NCBI GenBank assembly: GCA_019925105.1
Contig: JAHGAU010000016.1
Coordinates: 62,001-126,000 of the forward strand
DNA from: Niebla homalea
Taxonomy: Eukaryota > Ascomycota > Lecanoromycetes > Lecanorales > Ramalinaceae
Reading direction: 5' to 3'
Length of the DNA stretch: 64,000 nt
Numbering within the stretch: the first letter of the stretch is position 1; the number at the start of each line of letters is the position of its first letter. The position numbers were made by a program, and so were the translations under genes. Shown here piece after piece: positions 1 through 12,000 of this stretch. Below the pieces are notes generated by a model that made no database searches, had not been told where the DNA came from, and saw nothing but the letters and a program-made list of their open reading frames with translations.

Positions 1-172
1 AGCCGCTATACGAACGGTATTAAGATATTATTATAGCGCGTATAGATATTATTACCTAACCGTATATCGCATACCACCCGGGTATTTCATACAGATAGCA
101 CCATACTTCCTAGATAGATAATATGCAATCCACATATATATCATCCCCTCTCAGGCGTCCATGCGTTTGACA
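1..172 (+). repeat. Copia-2 LTR, 3' portion, cut by window start
   Basis: This is the reverse complement of the LTR copies at 27,741-27,961 and 33,114-33,334. Shared blocks include the conserved tacccgggta-type core, the tatacgcgctat block and the terminal tgaca. It ends at 172 in TGACA, the LTR terminus, and LINE sequence resumes immediately with cgata. The same cgata occurs uninterrupted in LINE copy C near 42,780. So a plus-oriented Copia-2 element, or a solo LTR, sits inside LINE copy A, and 173-177 is the likely right-hand target duplication. The rest of the LTR lies left of the window. Confidence 0.8.
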
Positions 173-2887
173 CGATAATATATTAATTAATACCTTTAAC
201 GGTAAGATTAAGGCCCTTAAGGGAGTATTTTTCCCCTTTTTATTAAAAGTTAACTTAAACGATATTAACGGTATTATATATCCCGATCCCGTATTAATAA
301 ATAAAATAATAATATAAAATATAATAATTAAAATGATTAATAAATTAAAAAAGGATAAAGCCCCGGGATTAAATAAGATTCTTAATAAATTCTTATTAAT
401 AATAGTTTTACCGTTTAAGAAAATTTTTATTTATTTTTTTTTAAATATATTTTAACGTTAATTATTATTTACGTAAATTTAAGGAAATAAAAACAATTAT
501 TTTTAAGAAGTTTATTAAGTTAAATTACTTTAAAGTAAAGTTTTATATATTTATTATATTCCTTTATACGTTAAAGAAAACCTTAAAAACGGTAATAATA
601 AAGATCCTTAATAATTATATAAAGAATTATAGATTTCTCCCTAATTAATAAATAAAAATAAAAAAAAGTTAATTAATAAAAATAACCCTTAAAGGATTAA
701 TTAACGGCATATATACGGTATAGGGTTACGGGAAGAAGTATATTATAAGTTTTCTTTTTTTTAATATTATAAATATTTTTAATAAAATAAATTATTAAAG
801 GTTATTATATAACTAAAAAAAAAAAAAGGATATTACCCTTCTTAATTAAGTAAATTAAAAGTTTTTTAAGCGATTAAATTATATTGATTAACCTAGGATA
901 AAAAATAAACTTAATAAAGCCCGTTATAATAAGGATTTTTTAAAGATTACTTATTTTTCTTATATTATTTTTATTCTTTAATAATTTATTAATTAAAAAG
1001 TTTATTAAGTTAAAATAAAAGGTTTAAATTAAAAACTTTATTAACGACGTTTACCTTTTAACTTATAATATCTTTATACGTATAAATTATTTAAAAATAA
1101 AATAAATTTATAAAGTTTATCTTTAATAAATAAAAACTTATAAGGCTTAATTTACGCCGTATAAGTATAAGTTCATTTATATAATTAAAAGCTTAAAGTT
1201 ATATAATATAATAATTATAATAAACTTAAATAAAGTTATAATAAAACCGGATATTAATATTAAAGTCTTTAACTTTTAAATAAATAAAAAGCTTAATTAA
1301 AAGGATTATATAAAAAAAGTTTAAAAAAAGATAACTTTATAAAAAGAAATCTTACTTATTTTACCGTATTAATATAAAAAGCTATATTATAGAAAACCAG
1401 GACTATTTATTAAGCCGTAATAAAATTAATTATAATATATATTACGGTTATCTAATATATATTTAAGGGTACTCCGGGATATAAAAAAGAATTTATTTAA
1501 ATATTATAGAAAGTCTAAAATTAATATTTAAGAATAATTAACGGTACTTATAAAGTAACCTTTATCCCGGTATTAAAGTTTAAGCTCTTTATACCGTTAA
1601 TTAAGGTTTTATTAAATTAAATAGTTACTTAAATAAAATTAAAAAAATATATATACTTAATTATAATAATAAAAAACGGATGGATCCGTTAAAATCTTAA
1701 TAAATCTTAAGTTAAAAGGAATAAATTAAAAATACTTATCCTTTTTCTTATTAAGATAAAATAAGAATAAGTTAAAAAAGAAGTTAATCTTATCGGTATC
1801 CCGGAAATTAATTTAAGCGGGTATAAATTTCCGTTAAGCGTAAGAAAAATTAAAATTAAAAAAATTTAAAGATTAAAAGTTATAATAATTACTTTATAAA
1901 TTATAATAAAGTAAATTAAATATTAACGGAAATATAAAGACTTTATATTTTAAAGTCGTTATTATTTAAGTTTTTAATTTAAAAAAATTATTAATAAGTA
2001 TTTCCGTTATTATAATATTATAAAAAAAATTAATAATATATTAATAATTTAATTCCGGACGGGTAAAAACGGTTTAATTTACTTCTTATTTATTATATAT
2101 ACCGGAGGTTAAATAAACGCCGGATATAAATACGGATAAAGGAAATAGAATATTATATACGTCCTTAATTTTTATCCTTTATTTATAAAAGTTAAATTAA
2201 AACTTATTATAAAAGTTAATATTTATAATAACCGTTAAATATTATTTATAAAGTAAAATATCCGGGTAATTATTAAGTTTATAATATTTACCGGATTATT
2301 ATCATAATATAATTTTATTATAAAAATAAATAAGGTTATTAAAGATCTTATAAAGAAAACCCGTTACCGGTTAAAGAAGAAAAGGAGAAACGGAAACCGG
2401 TTATCTTAATTATATAAACCGGAAAATATCTTTTATAATTATAAAGATATAATAACGGACGCTTATTAAAGGTTTTTAAAAAAATAAATAACAATAATAA
2501 TATAAAAAAGTATATATTAAATACGCAATTATCGGTAAAAATATTTAAAGGTATTACGTAAGGTTAAGGTAATATAAATATATAAAGGAGCGGAAGAATA
2601 ATAAACTTAAAAGTAATCCCTATAAGGATACGGTCGTAATATTATATATTTTCTCAGAGGAGTTAAAATATAAAAAGTATATAAATGGATTATTACTTTT
2701 TAAAAGGCCGTTAATATCCTCTATTTTAAGGGATAGAGGGTAAAAGCCTGGTAAACGCCAGTTTTTGCCCTAACGTTATAAGTATCAGGGTTTTTACAGT
2801 TATTAGTAAGGTTAAAAGGCCGCGTATTAAGGAACGCCGGAATCAGCTTAGCTAGATCCGTAATATAAATCAATTAATCAATCAATA
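173..2887 (+). mobile_element. LINE copy A, 3' half (RIP-mutated Tad-like retrotransposon)
   Basis: It is colinear with 12,180-14,820 (copy B) and 42,780-45,489 (copy C). It holds the reverse transcriptase and C-terminal part of ORF2. Recognisable remnants are a KDKAPG block near 350-370, the RT active-site motif now FIND (1,037-1,048; ancestral FxDD) and the C-terminal GKNGL segment near 2,060-2,080. It ends in an AATC-repeat tail after a conserved terminal block (cgccggaatcagcttagcta). Stops are everywhere, so it is dead. The 5' half is displaced by the Copia-2 LTR insertion at 1-172. Clade assignment to Tad1-like LINEs rests on motif order and is inference. Confidence 0.85.
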
Positions 2888-4189
2888 ATAATGAAATATT
2901 TTCATTAATAAAGAATATAATATTTTCAACGGCTTTTTTAACCGCTTTTATAATAATCCGATAGTTAATAGTTACCGCGAAAATCCATTATATAAAAGAT
3001 AATTATTCTTAAAAAATTATAAAAGGAAAAAGATTTATTAATTATTTAATTATATTTTATTTTAATAATAAAATATATTTTTCCTTGGGATTTCTAAGGT
3101 ATTTATTCCTATTTTAACTTAATAAGAATTATATTAATATCTTTATAATAACCGTTTTGTTTCTTAAAAAGTAAATATCTTAATATATTTATACGTAAAA
3201 TAAATATTTAAATATTAAGAAAAATATCGCAAATATATAGTTAAACGTTATAATATTTATATATATATTTAATAACGTTAATATTACTTATTAATACGTA
3301 ATAAAAGTTTTAATTTTTTTAGCTTAAGACAAAATAAAATTATTTAAAGTATTAATAAAAAGAATATTTATAAATAAATCCGGATAGGTTTAACTAATAA
3401 TTTTAAGGATTAATTTTAATTTTAACTTTAATTTTTATTTTATAATTAACTTTTTATAATAATAGAAAATGGAATTTAAGAATATAGTAGGAAAAGTATA
3501 TCGTTTAATAGCTTAAAATATACTTAAAAATATATTAAAATCTTAAAAAAAGAAAATAGAAAAAATAGAAAAAATTAATATATAATAATGAAACCTAAAT
3601 AGAACTAAGTAAAAGGGTTTATAAAGGGGGTCCCTAATAAGATCCTCTTTACTCCGGTCTTAATTAAAGTGGATAAATACTTAAGAATAACTATTAAGAT
3701 TTAATTAAGTAGATTTAAGTCCGTATAATAATAAATTAAAACCATTAAAAATATAGGTACTTATTAATAAAAGTTCCATAAAAACGGTAAGAAAATAATA
3801 ATAATTATAAATAGACGGATTTAATTAATTTAAAATATAAAATTAATTTAATTTACTTCTCGATTAATTATTAAGTTATTTTTTTATGTTTAATTTCTAG
3901 ATGTTTTAATATTTATTAAATATAATTTTCCCGCGGGCTGAAATTTAAATATATTAATTTTATATTTTTATTTATATACGTAATTATAATCTTTTAAACT
4001 TAATTTTATATTTATAAATCGGTTAAAGTTATATTAAATTAAACGTAACTTAATACCCTTAAATAAGAACTTATTAAATATTAATAAAGAGTTATACTTA
4101 TTATTTACTTTAATACGGATAATTATATTTAATTAAGGCTTATTATAAAGCTTATAAATTAAATCGTAAATTTATTATTTGAAGTTTCG
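2888..4189. other. RIP-mutated sequence, no gene recognised
   Basis: This AT-rich stretch lies between the LINE A tail and the 5' end of LINE fragment A'. It is poor in CA and TG like its neighbours. I saw no ORF, recognisable domain or match to the other repeats in the window. Confidence 0.5.
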
Positions 4190-4791
4190 GAGAATGGCGA
4201 CGAACAAAGGGACCCCCGGGGTCTAAAATGATACATATACGCATAGCTTAAGTAACAGTAATATAAGTATATTAATCGCGATAAATAGAGGTAATATAAT
4301 GGTTAAGAACGAGGTAATAATGGTTAAGAACGAGATAATAATGGTTAAGAACGAGGTAATAAATAAGCAAGCGGCCCATATTAATATAAATAGTAATAAC
4401 GCGTATAAATAACGTAATAACGGTAAATTAGATAAATACCAGAATAAATAAAAAAATTAAGGTTAATAAAAAACGCGTATAAAAACGCGTAAAATATATA
4501 AGGAAATAATAAGTAAAAAGGTTATAAAGGAAGCTTAAAGGGCAACATTAATAATAGAAACGGATAATATTTAAATATAACGCGGAGAAAAGCTTAATAA
4601 AATTAAAAGTATATAGAATAAAGGAATAATAAGTAAAAAGAGCGAGCTTATAAGTACTTAAAGGAGTAAAACGGGAAATATAGGTTACTTTACGCAGAAA
4701 GGGAATATAGGTAGTAACGAAGCGGTAAAAACGTTAAATAGTTTTTTCGTAACGGGGTAAAGAAATATTATATTAAAGACGTAATTAATCT
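4190..4791 (+). mobile_element. LINE fragment A', 5' end (interrupted by Copia-1 LTR)
   Basis: It begins with the same block (atggcgacgaacaaaggga) that opens copies B (9,085) and C (39,701). It follows the LINE 5' region for about 600 bp, then stops abruptly at the Copia-1 LTR at 4,792. The remaining LINE body is not found on the other side of Copia-1. It carries an internal 21-bp triplication that the other copies lack. It is non-functional, with stops throughout. Confidence 0.8.
4297..4359 (+). repeat. Three tandem 21-bp repeats in LINE 5' region
   Basis: Unit taatggttaagaacgaggta+a is repeated at 4,297-4,317, 4,318-4,338 and 4,339-4,359, with a single G/A difference in the middle copy. 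The equivalent position in LINE copies B and C has one unit only. Confidence 0.9.
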
Positions 4792-4940
4792 TGAAATGTG
4801 AGGTATAGGTTACTTAATTATTCTCTATATACAGAAGTGCGATTAAGTACTCCTGAATCCCGGCTACCCCAATTAAGTTTAACTTCGGATTATATTTAAT
4901 TTATCCGAATATTAAGTAATTAATATAAGTACTTTTAATA
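4792..4940 (-). repeat. Copia-1 3' LTR
   Basis: It is the same length as the partner at 27,114-27,262. The conserved core includes a tcctgaatcccggctacccc block present in both. The difference pattern is mostly C/T and G/A, as RIP gives. The exact left boundary is uncertain by about 5 bp, since 4,797 is an alternative start. Confidence 0.85.
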
Positions 4941-4949
4941 TTCCCCTTT
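4941..4949 (-). other. Copia-1 polypurine tract
   Basis: On the minus strand this reads aaaggggaa and directly abuts the start of the 3' LTR. That is the expected place for plus-strand DNA priming. Confidence 0.75.
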
Positions 4950-7900
4950 AAGCTTTAATATATATTATTTATATAATTATTTATTTATAATATTATATTT
5001 TATTATTACTTTTTAGCTTTAATCTTTATATAATATATACCTTATTTAAGTAATATTTTCTATAAGCTATTAAAGCTTCTTTATAATAATAATTTTTTAT
5101 TTCCCTGTATTATAGCGGTGGTTTTCTCGTGGTAAAATACCTTAGAAGATTATACTTATAGCCTTAAATATATATTATTTACTCCCTTAAGTTATAAAGT
5201 TAATACGGTAACGGTAAGCTTTTTTATATTTTAAATTATCCTTTAATAACCTTTTAAGGTACGTGATTTCGTCCGGGTATATTCCGGGGTAAATATTGTT
5301 ATTTATGATTTATCTTTTTTTTAAAATATTTTTTTAACTTTCTTATTTTATATATTAAATTTATATTAAAACGTATTCTTAATTTTTTAAAATTAATAAT
5401 AACCTTTTTATAACTAAATAAAAGCTTCCCTTATAAATAACTTAAAGTTTACTTTAAGTAACTTAAAGATAAAACTATAAGGCTATTAATATTATTAACG
5501 AAGCTTTAATTAATATAAAAACGTTCCGGGGGTATTTTAAGGTTAAGTACCTTACGGAACCTTTTAAAGGGTTAATATAATAAAGGTTTTATTAAGCTAT
5601 TAATAATTTATTTATACGTTAAAATATATTTTAAATTTACCCGGTTATTTCTTATAACTTCTTAAAGTTAATATTATTAAATATTTATATATTTAATCTA
5701 AATATAAAATATAAGGTTCTTAATAAAAGCTATAACGCGTTAATTATTTCCGTAAATAATAATAATAAAAAGGTTCCCGGTTTAATATAGTTTAATTTTA
5801 TTTAAAAGCTATTTAAGTTATAAAATCTTTTTAATTATTTATATTTATTTTATATATTCCGTTTTATAAATAAAAAGGGTAATCGTGGCTTAACGTTTAA
5901 ATTATTAATTAATCACAATACTTTTAATATTAAATACGTAACTTATAGTAGATTTTTAAGTTAAATTTACGGTAAAGTCGGAATTAATATAGTTATTAAA
6001 AGCTTTTAATTTACCCCGGTGTATTAATTAAAAGGTAATAATAATACGGAAATAACATAAAATTCGTTTTATTAATTTTTAATAATATTTAATAAGATTT
6101 AAAATATATCGGTTAATTATTAAAATAAAGTAAACGATATTTAAGCGAATTTTAAATATAATATATATTAAAAAGCTTATAATTAATTAATATTTCTTCC
6201 GGAAAATTAAGTTAACTTTATAACCTTTAAATATAAACTTTAATTTATATTTTAATTCTATAAAGATATATATAAAAATAATATTTTATTGCTTATATTC
6301 TTTAATAACTTTTTTTATATAGGTTTCTTAATTAAATTAAAACGTTTTATTTTAATAGTTTTTTATAATAATTATATTTAAGTAATAATAGATTAACCTT
6401 AAATTAAATATACGGAATTAATTATTAAATATCTTTTTTAAGGTTATAATACCTTCTTTAAATAAGTTAATAATTAAAAAATATTATTTATATAAAGAGT
6501 TATAATTATTTTATTTTTAAAGTATATAAATACGTAATAGTCTATAAATATTAATTTAAACTTTTGTTTTTTTATAAAGGTAAAGAAGTAATAATATTAT
6601 AATTAAGGGAATTATTTTAATCCGTAAAAGGCTTTATTAAGTTTATAATATATATTAATACCCTTTTCTTAATTATAAAGTTACTTTATATAAACTTTTT
6701 CCTTTATTAAATTATAAAGAAAAACCGTTTTTATATTTATTTACTTTAAGTTTTAATCGTTAACCGCTATTAATATAAAAAGTACCTTATAACTTATAAA
6801 TTTAATTATAGAAGTAAAAGTTTTATTATAATTAATATTTTCTTATTACTTATAACCGCGGATTACTTAACGGGCTTTGGATTTAATAATTAAATTATTA
6901 ATATTTCTCTTAAAAGTATAAACCTATTATCTTTTAAAATAATTATACTTAAGGGTATTATATATTTAAGTATAAGTATTTAAATATTATTTTTAATATA
7001 AAAATTATATTTATCCTTTTCCGTTAATTATTAATTTATTTTATAATAAATATTTTTGATACCTTTTTAATAGATTTTTAACTTAAATAATTCCGGTTTA
7101 TTCTTAAATAATATTAACATTAAGTAATAAATATCCTTTTTTTTATTTAAAATAATTATATTAATAAAGGTAAATAATAGGTTTAAGGATATATTTTAAA
7201 GCTTTAAGTACTTAAGGATTTTAAGCTTGGGGTTATTTTAAAGGATAATTTTAATTTCTTTTTATAATATATTAAATTATTATTTATCTTAATTATATTA
7301 AGTTTAAGGGTGGTTTCCTTATTTTTTAGTTAAATATACTTTACTTATAAGTATATTATTTAAGATATTATTAATAAAAGCGTTATTATAATCCTAATTT
7401 TTATAATTTTCCTTTAAAGTAAAAACTTATTAAGGCTATATATTCTTTTTTAAATATTAAATTTTCTCCGTTAAGGTATTTTTATCGGAGTTATTTAACG
7501 GAATAATCTTCCGTTCTTTAATATAAACGTTATAAAATCGTTTTATTTTCTTATTAAAAGTCCGTATTTAGAGGTTAAAGACCCGGTATATCTTAATAAT
7601 TTTATTATTATAACTTAATAGAATAAATAAATCGGCCCTTTTATTTAAGGAAGTCCGGTATTTTATAATTTTAATTTATATTAATAACCCAATTATTTAT
7701 AAATATAATAAATTTAATACTTAATTATTCTATATTTAATATAAAGTAATTTTTTATTTTAAACTGGATATAAATTTTTTTATAATAAGGTAATTAATTA
7801 TTATAATGATTTCCAGTTATAAATTCTTAAATAAACTTATATCATAAATTATTATATAGGTCCGCTTTTTAATTTTTTAATTAAATTTTTTATTTACGGG

Positions 7901-9059
7901 GTTTTATTCGGGGCTGTTTTATACCGTTAATTTATAAACAATATTATAGTCTTTAAGGTAATTTTAAAAGTCTTTTAATATATAATTACCCCCGTTATTT
8001 ACTTATAAGCGCCTGATTTTCCGGTTAATAATTTTATATTTAACTTAAAACTACTTAAATTTACGGGTTATATCCGACTTATAAATTACCGGATAGACTT
8101 TTAATATATAAGTAAAATCGTCCCGGAAAGTAATAAAATATTTAATTATCTTAAAGTTTACCGGCTTAATAAACCCCGTAACATTTAAGTAAATAAGCTT
8201 TAACGGAAAAGTCCTTAACTTAAAATATCCCTTATAAGGCCGAAAGGTTATTTTATTAAAATAATAATATATATATATTACTTTCTTTAAGGGCTTTTCT
8301 TATTCTTTTCGTTTATATTTAAGGGATATCCTTATTAATACTTTAATTAACTTAATAATAAATTAAAGGCCGAAATACCTTATTTTTATATATTAAGTTA
8401 ATATATCGTTTAATACGTTAAATACCGTTATTATTAATTAAGGTAATATTTAAAAATTTAATATAAAAAGCTATCCTTACCGGGAATATATGAATTTACT
8501 AGGTCCTTTAATTATTATTTATTTAACCCAGGAAGTTATTATTTCGGTTCTATTATTTAAAAGTTAAGTCTCCGAAAAAAAATTTACTTTATTATTAAGG
8601 GAGTAAATAAAGTTTAAAAACTTAATTATTACCTTTTTTCTATCGATATTATAGGTTACCCGGGCGGTATTAATGCCGCCCGTATAATTAATTCGCGTTA
8701 AACTTAACCTTAAAGATATTATTTAATAAGGCCGGAGGTCGTTATTAAAGAATTCTTTTTAATAGAAAAAGTACTTATTATAATCGTTATTTAAGATTAT
8801 TAACTTTTATAAATTAATTAAATTAACGGATATTATTATATATTTAAGCTTAATATTTACGTTTATTATATTATAAACCTCCCTTAAAACCGATAGATTT
8901 ACCGGTATAATAATAATAATAGCTTCCTTAATCTTTGGCTTCTTTAACCCCCGGTATAGCGTCTTAATCCTTTTCTTAAGGTAAAGGACTTAATAATTAT
9001 TTTCCGGGTATTTATTATTGCGGTTTTTTACGATATAGTAATTATACTTCTAGTTATTA
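4950..9059 (-). pseudogene. Copia-1 pol remnant (integrase, reverse transcriptase, RNase H)
   Basis: Translating the minus strand through stops gives a copia-type reverse transcriptase. The catalytic YVDD box reads YINN at 6,483-6,494, because both aspartate codons have been converted to Asn, the change RIP makes. The following residues continue the normal copia order: RT thumb, then a KRILRYL segment near 6,100. An integrase-like stretch (LTGKSGAYK) is seen near 8,000. RNase H should lie toward 5,000, but I could not identify it with confidence. There are dozens of in-frame stops, and no product is possible. Confidence 0.7.
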
Positions 9060-9072
9060 TATTTGGTGAAGA
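9060..9072 (+). repeat. Left target-site duplication of LINE B
   Basis: tatttggtgaaga here matches tatttggtaaaaa at 14,821-14,833, apart from two G-to-A changes. Thirteen bases is normal for LINE insertion. Confidence 0.8.
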
Positions 9073-12000
9073 ATACTTAAAAAGATGGCGACGAACAAAG
9101 GGACCCCAGAGGTCCAAAACGATACGTATACGTATAGCTCTCATAACAGTAAAGAAAGTATATTAGGTGCAATAAGTAGAAGTAATATAATAATTAAGAA
9201 TAAAGTAATAAACGGGTAAGTAATTTATATTAATAGAAACGGCGATAATACGTATAGGTAATATAATAATAATAAGTTAAATAGCGATTAAAGTAAATAA
9301 AGGAATTAAGGTTAATAAAATATACGTATTAAAGCGTATAAAATACGTAATAATAATACGGAAATAATAGGTAAATAAAGGGGTAAGAAAACCGGTATAA
9401 TATTGGCAGCGAAAGGTATAAACGGAAAGAAAAAATAAAAAAACCGTAACGAAAGTACTATTAAGGGTATATAAAAGGGAAATAAAGTTAATAAAAAGGA
9501 TAAAATTAAAAAAAATTAAAAATAAAAAGCAGAAACGGTATATCGCCCGGTAAATAAAGATGAAAAGGCGGTAAAAGAAATAATAAAAACTTTAAAAAAA
9601 CTCCTTATAATAAAGTAAAAGGATATTACGTTAAAGACTTAACCAATATTATAGATTAAGCTAAAAAACGTAAAAAACTTCTATATAAAAGTAAAAGTAA
9701 AACTGGGGGAAACGGAACGGCTATAAGGCTCTTAAGGGGCAGTAATAAAAATATTAATAAAAGGTAAAGATAACGGTTTAAAATTAAAAATATAAAATAA
9801 AAATATAAAAATAATAACCCTTTAAATAAAAAAGAACTAAGCGATAAAAGTAATAAAAAGGGTATCCGCGATAAAGAATAAGGGGATAACGGAGGAAAAA
9901 GCGGCTATATCGAAAAAGGCGAAAATAATAACGGTCCGCTTATTTAATAATAAAAAGAAGAATATAATTATAAAAATAAACCCGTTATAATTAATAAAGG
10001 CTTTTAAGGTAATAACGGAATTATTAATAAAATAAATTATCGTAATACGTAAATTATAAAGTAAAAATATCCTCCTTAATATAACGTCTTTAAAAATAAA
10101 AAAAAAACTTAAAAAGGTTTAAAGTTTAAGTTAATAAAGGAAAGTATAAGTCGGTTAAGGTTTTAAAATAGTTATTTATTATCATAATAAATAAGATATA
10201 CTTATTACGTTTTAAGGAAACCGAAAAAAAAAGCTATATTAAAAAATATAGAAAAAGAGAATACGGTTTTTTACTTAAGGCTTAAGATCGTTAACTATAG
10301 GTTTCCGTTAATAATAAAAAGATTTAATTCTTTAAAACGTATAAAAAAATAATTTATTATTATATTAAGCATAACGTTAATAAAAATATATAATAATATT
10401 TTAAATAAAAAGATTATTAAAAAAAGATTTTTTAAAATAACTTAATTATAAAATAAAGCGGTTAATATTTATTAATATTTTAAGTATTAAAGTTATAAAT
10501 ATATTATTATAAAATACTTTAATATTATAAGGTATATAATTTATATTAAGGGTTATAATACTTATAAATATATAAAGTTAATAGTTAAAAAGCTTATAAA
10601 AAATATATTTAAATATATTACGTATAATAAAAAGGGATATTTAATATAGGATCTTAAGTATATAATAAGAGTTAAAAAGATTAAACGTAAAGAAACCTAA
10701 ATAATTATGAAAATTTAACGGTATAATACGTATAAAACTGGTTTAACGGGTTAATTAAAGGTAACCTTAAAATATAAACTTAATTAATTAATTAATAAAA
10801 GGTAAATAACGATAATAAATAAAGTAAAAAAAAGAAAACTTTTCGTAATCCCGACCTTAAGGGCCGGTTATTTTATGTTTTTAATAATAACCGGGAAAAT
10901 ACTAAATTAAAAAACGTTTAATTTTAATAAGAAGTCCGTAACTTAAATAAGTATAAAAAAGGAGCCTTTATAAAGGTTAATATATAATATATTAATGCTT
11001 TTAAGAATAATATAATATAACGTTTATAATAAAAGAATTAAAGTAATAATATTAATATTTAAGTTTAAAGGAATTAAGGATATTAATATTATAATAATAT
11101 AAGAATTACTATATAACTTATATATATATTTATTTATTAACTTAAAAGAAAGGTTTTACTTAACCTTTAAAAGGGATAAAATAATTAAAATATATTTCTT
11201 TATAAATAAACGGTTTAACGTAAATAGTTAAGATATTACTTATTATAATAAAAACCTTTATATATTTTATATTATATAGGAAAAAGACTTAAAAAACGAC
11301 TTTAATATTTATAATGTATATAATCCGCCGCCGGTTAATAAAAAAAAACCTTTTACGATATTATTACTTAAAAAAATCTTAATTACTTTAAATAAATATA
11401 TATTATTTAAAGATTTTAATTTATATTATTATATATAAAATAAGGAAAAATATATTATAAATTACGTTAAATTAAATAATTTATTAATAGTTACCGTTTA
11501 AGTTAATTTCTTATTATTAATATTATAAAAGATTATTACGTAAAAAAGTTATAAATTTAAAATAATAATTAATTTAACCTTTAATACGGAAAAGGTTATT
11601 ACCGTAATTATAATATATAGGCTATAAAAGGACTTAAAATATAGCTCGGATTAAATACCGATATAAATAACTTTAATTTAAATTATTAATATAACCCTAT
11701 TATTATTAATAAGGAAAACGTAAAAAACAGTTAAAAAAATAAAAATTTATATAAAAACGGAGGAAATAATAATATAATTTACGGACCTCCCTTAATTAAA
11801 TAATAAAGATTAAATTAACTTTTTTATAAAGTAAATAATAAAAGTATTAAATAAAATAATTAATAAGATTATTTTAATAATAAAATTTTCTTAAAAAGTT
11901 AAAATTTATTAAAATAAAAAATACATAATTATAATTGTAAAAATAAAAAAATTAATTAAGTAAACTTTTAAATATAAAAATTAAAAAATATTTAATTAAT

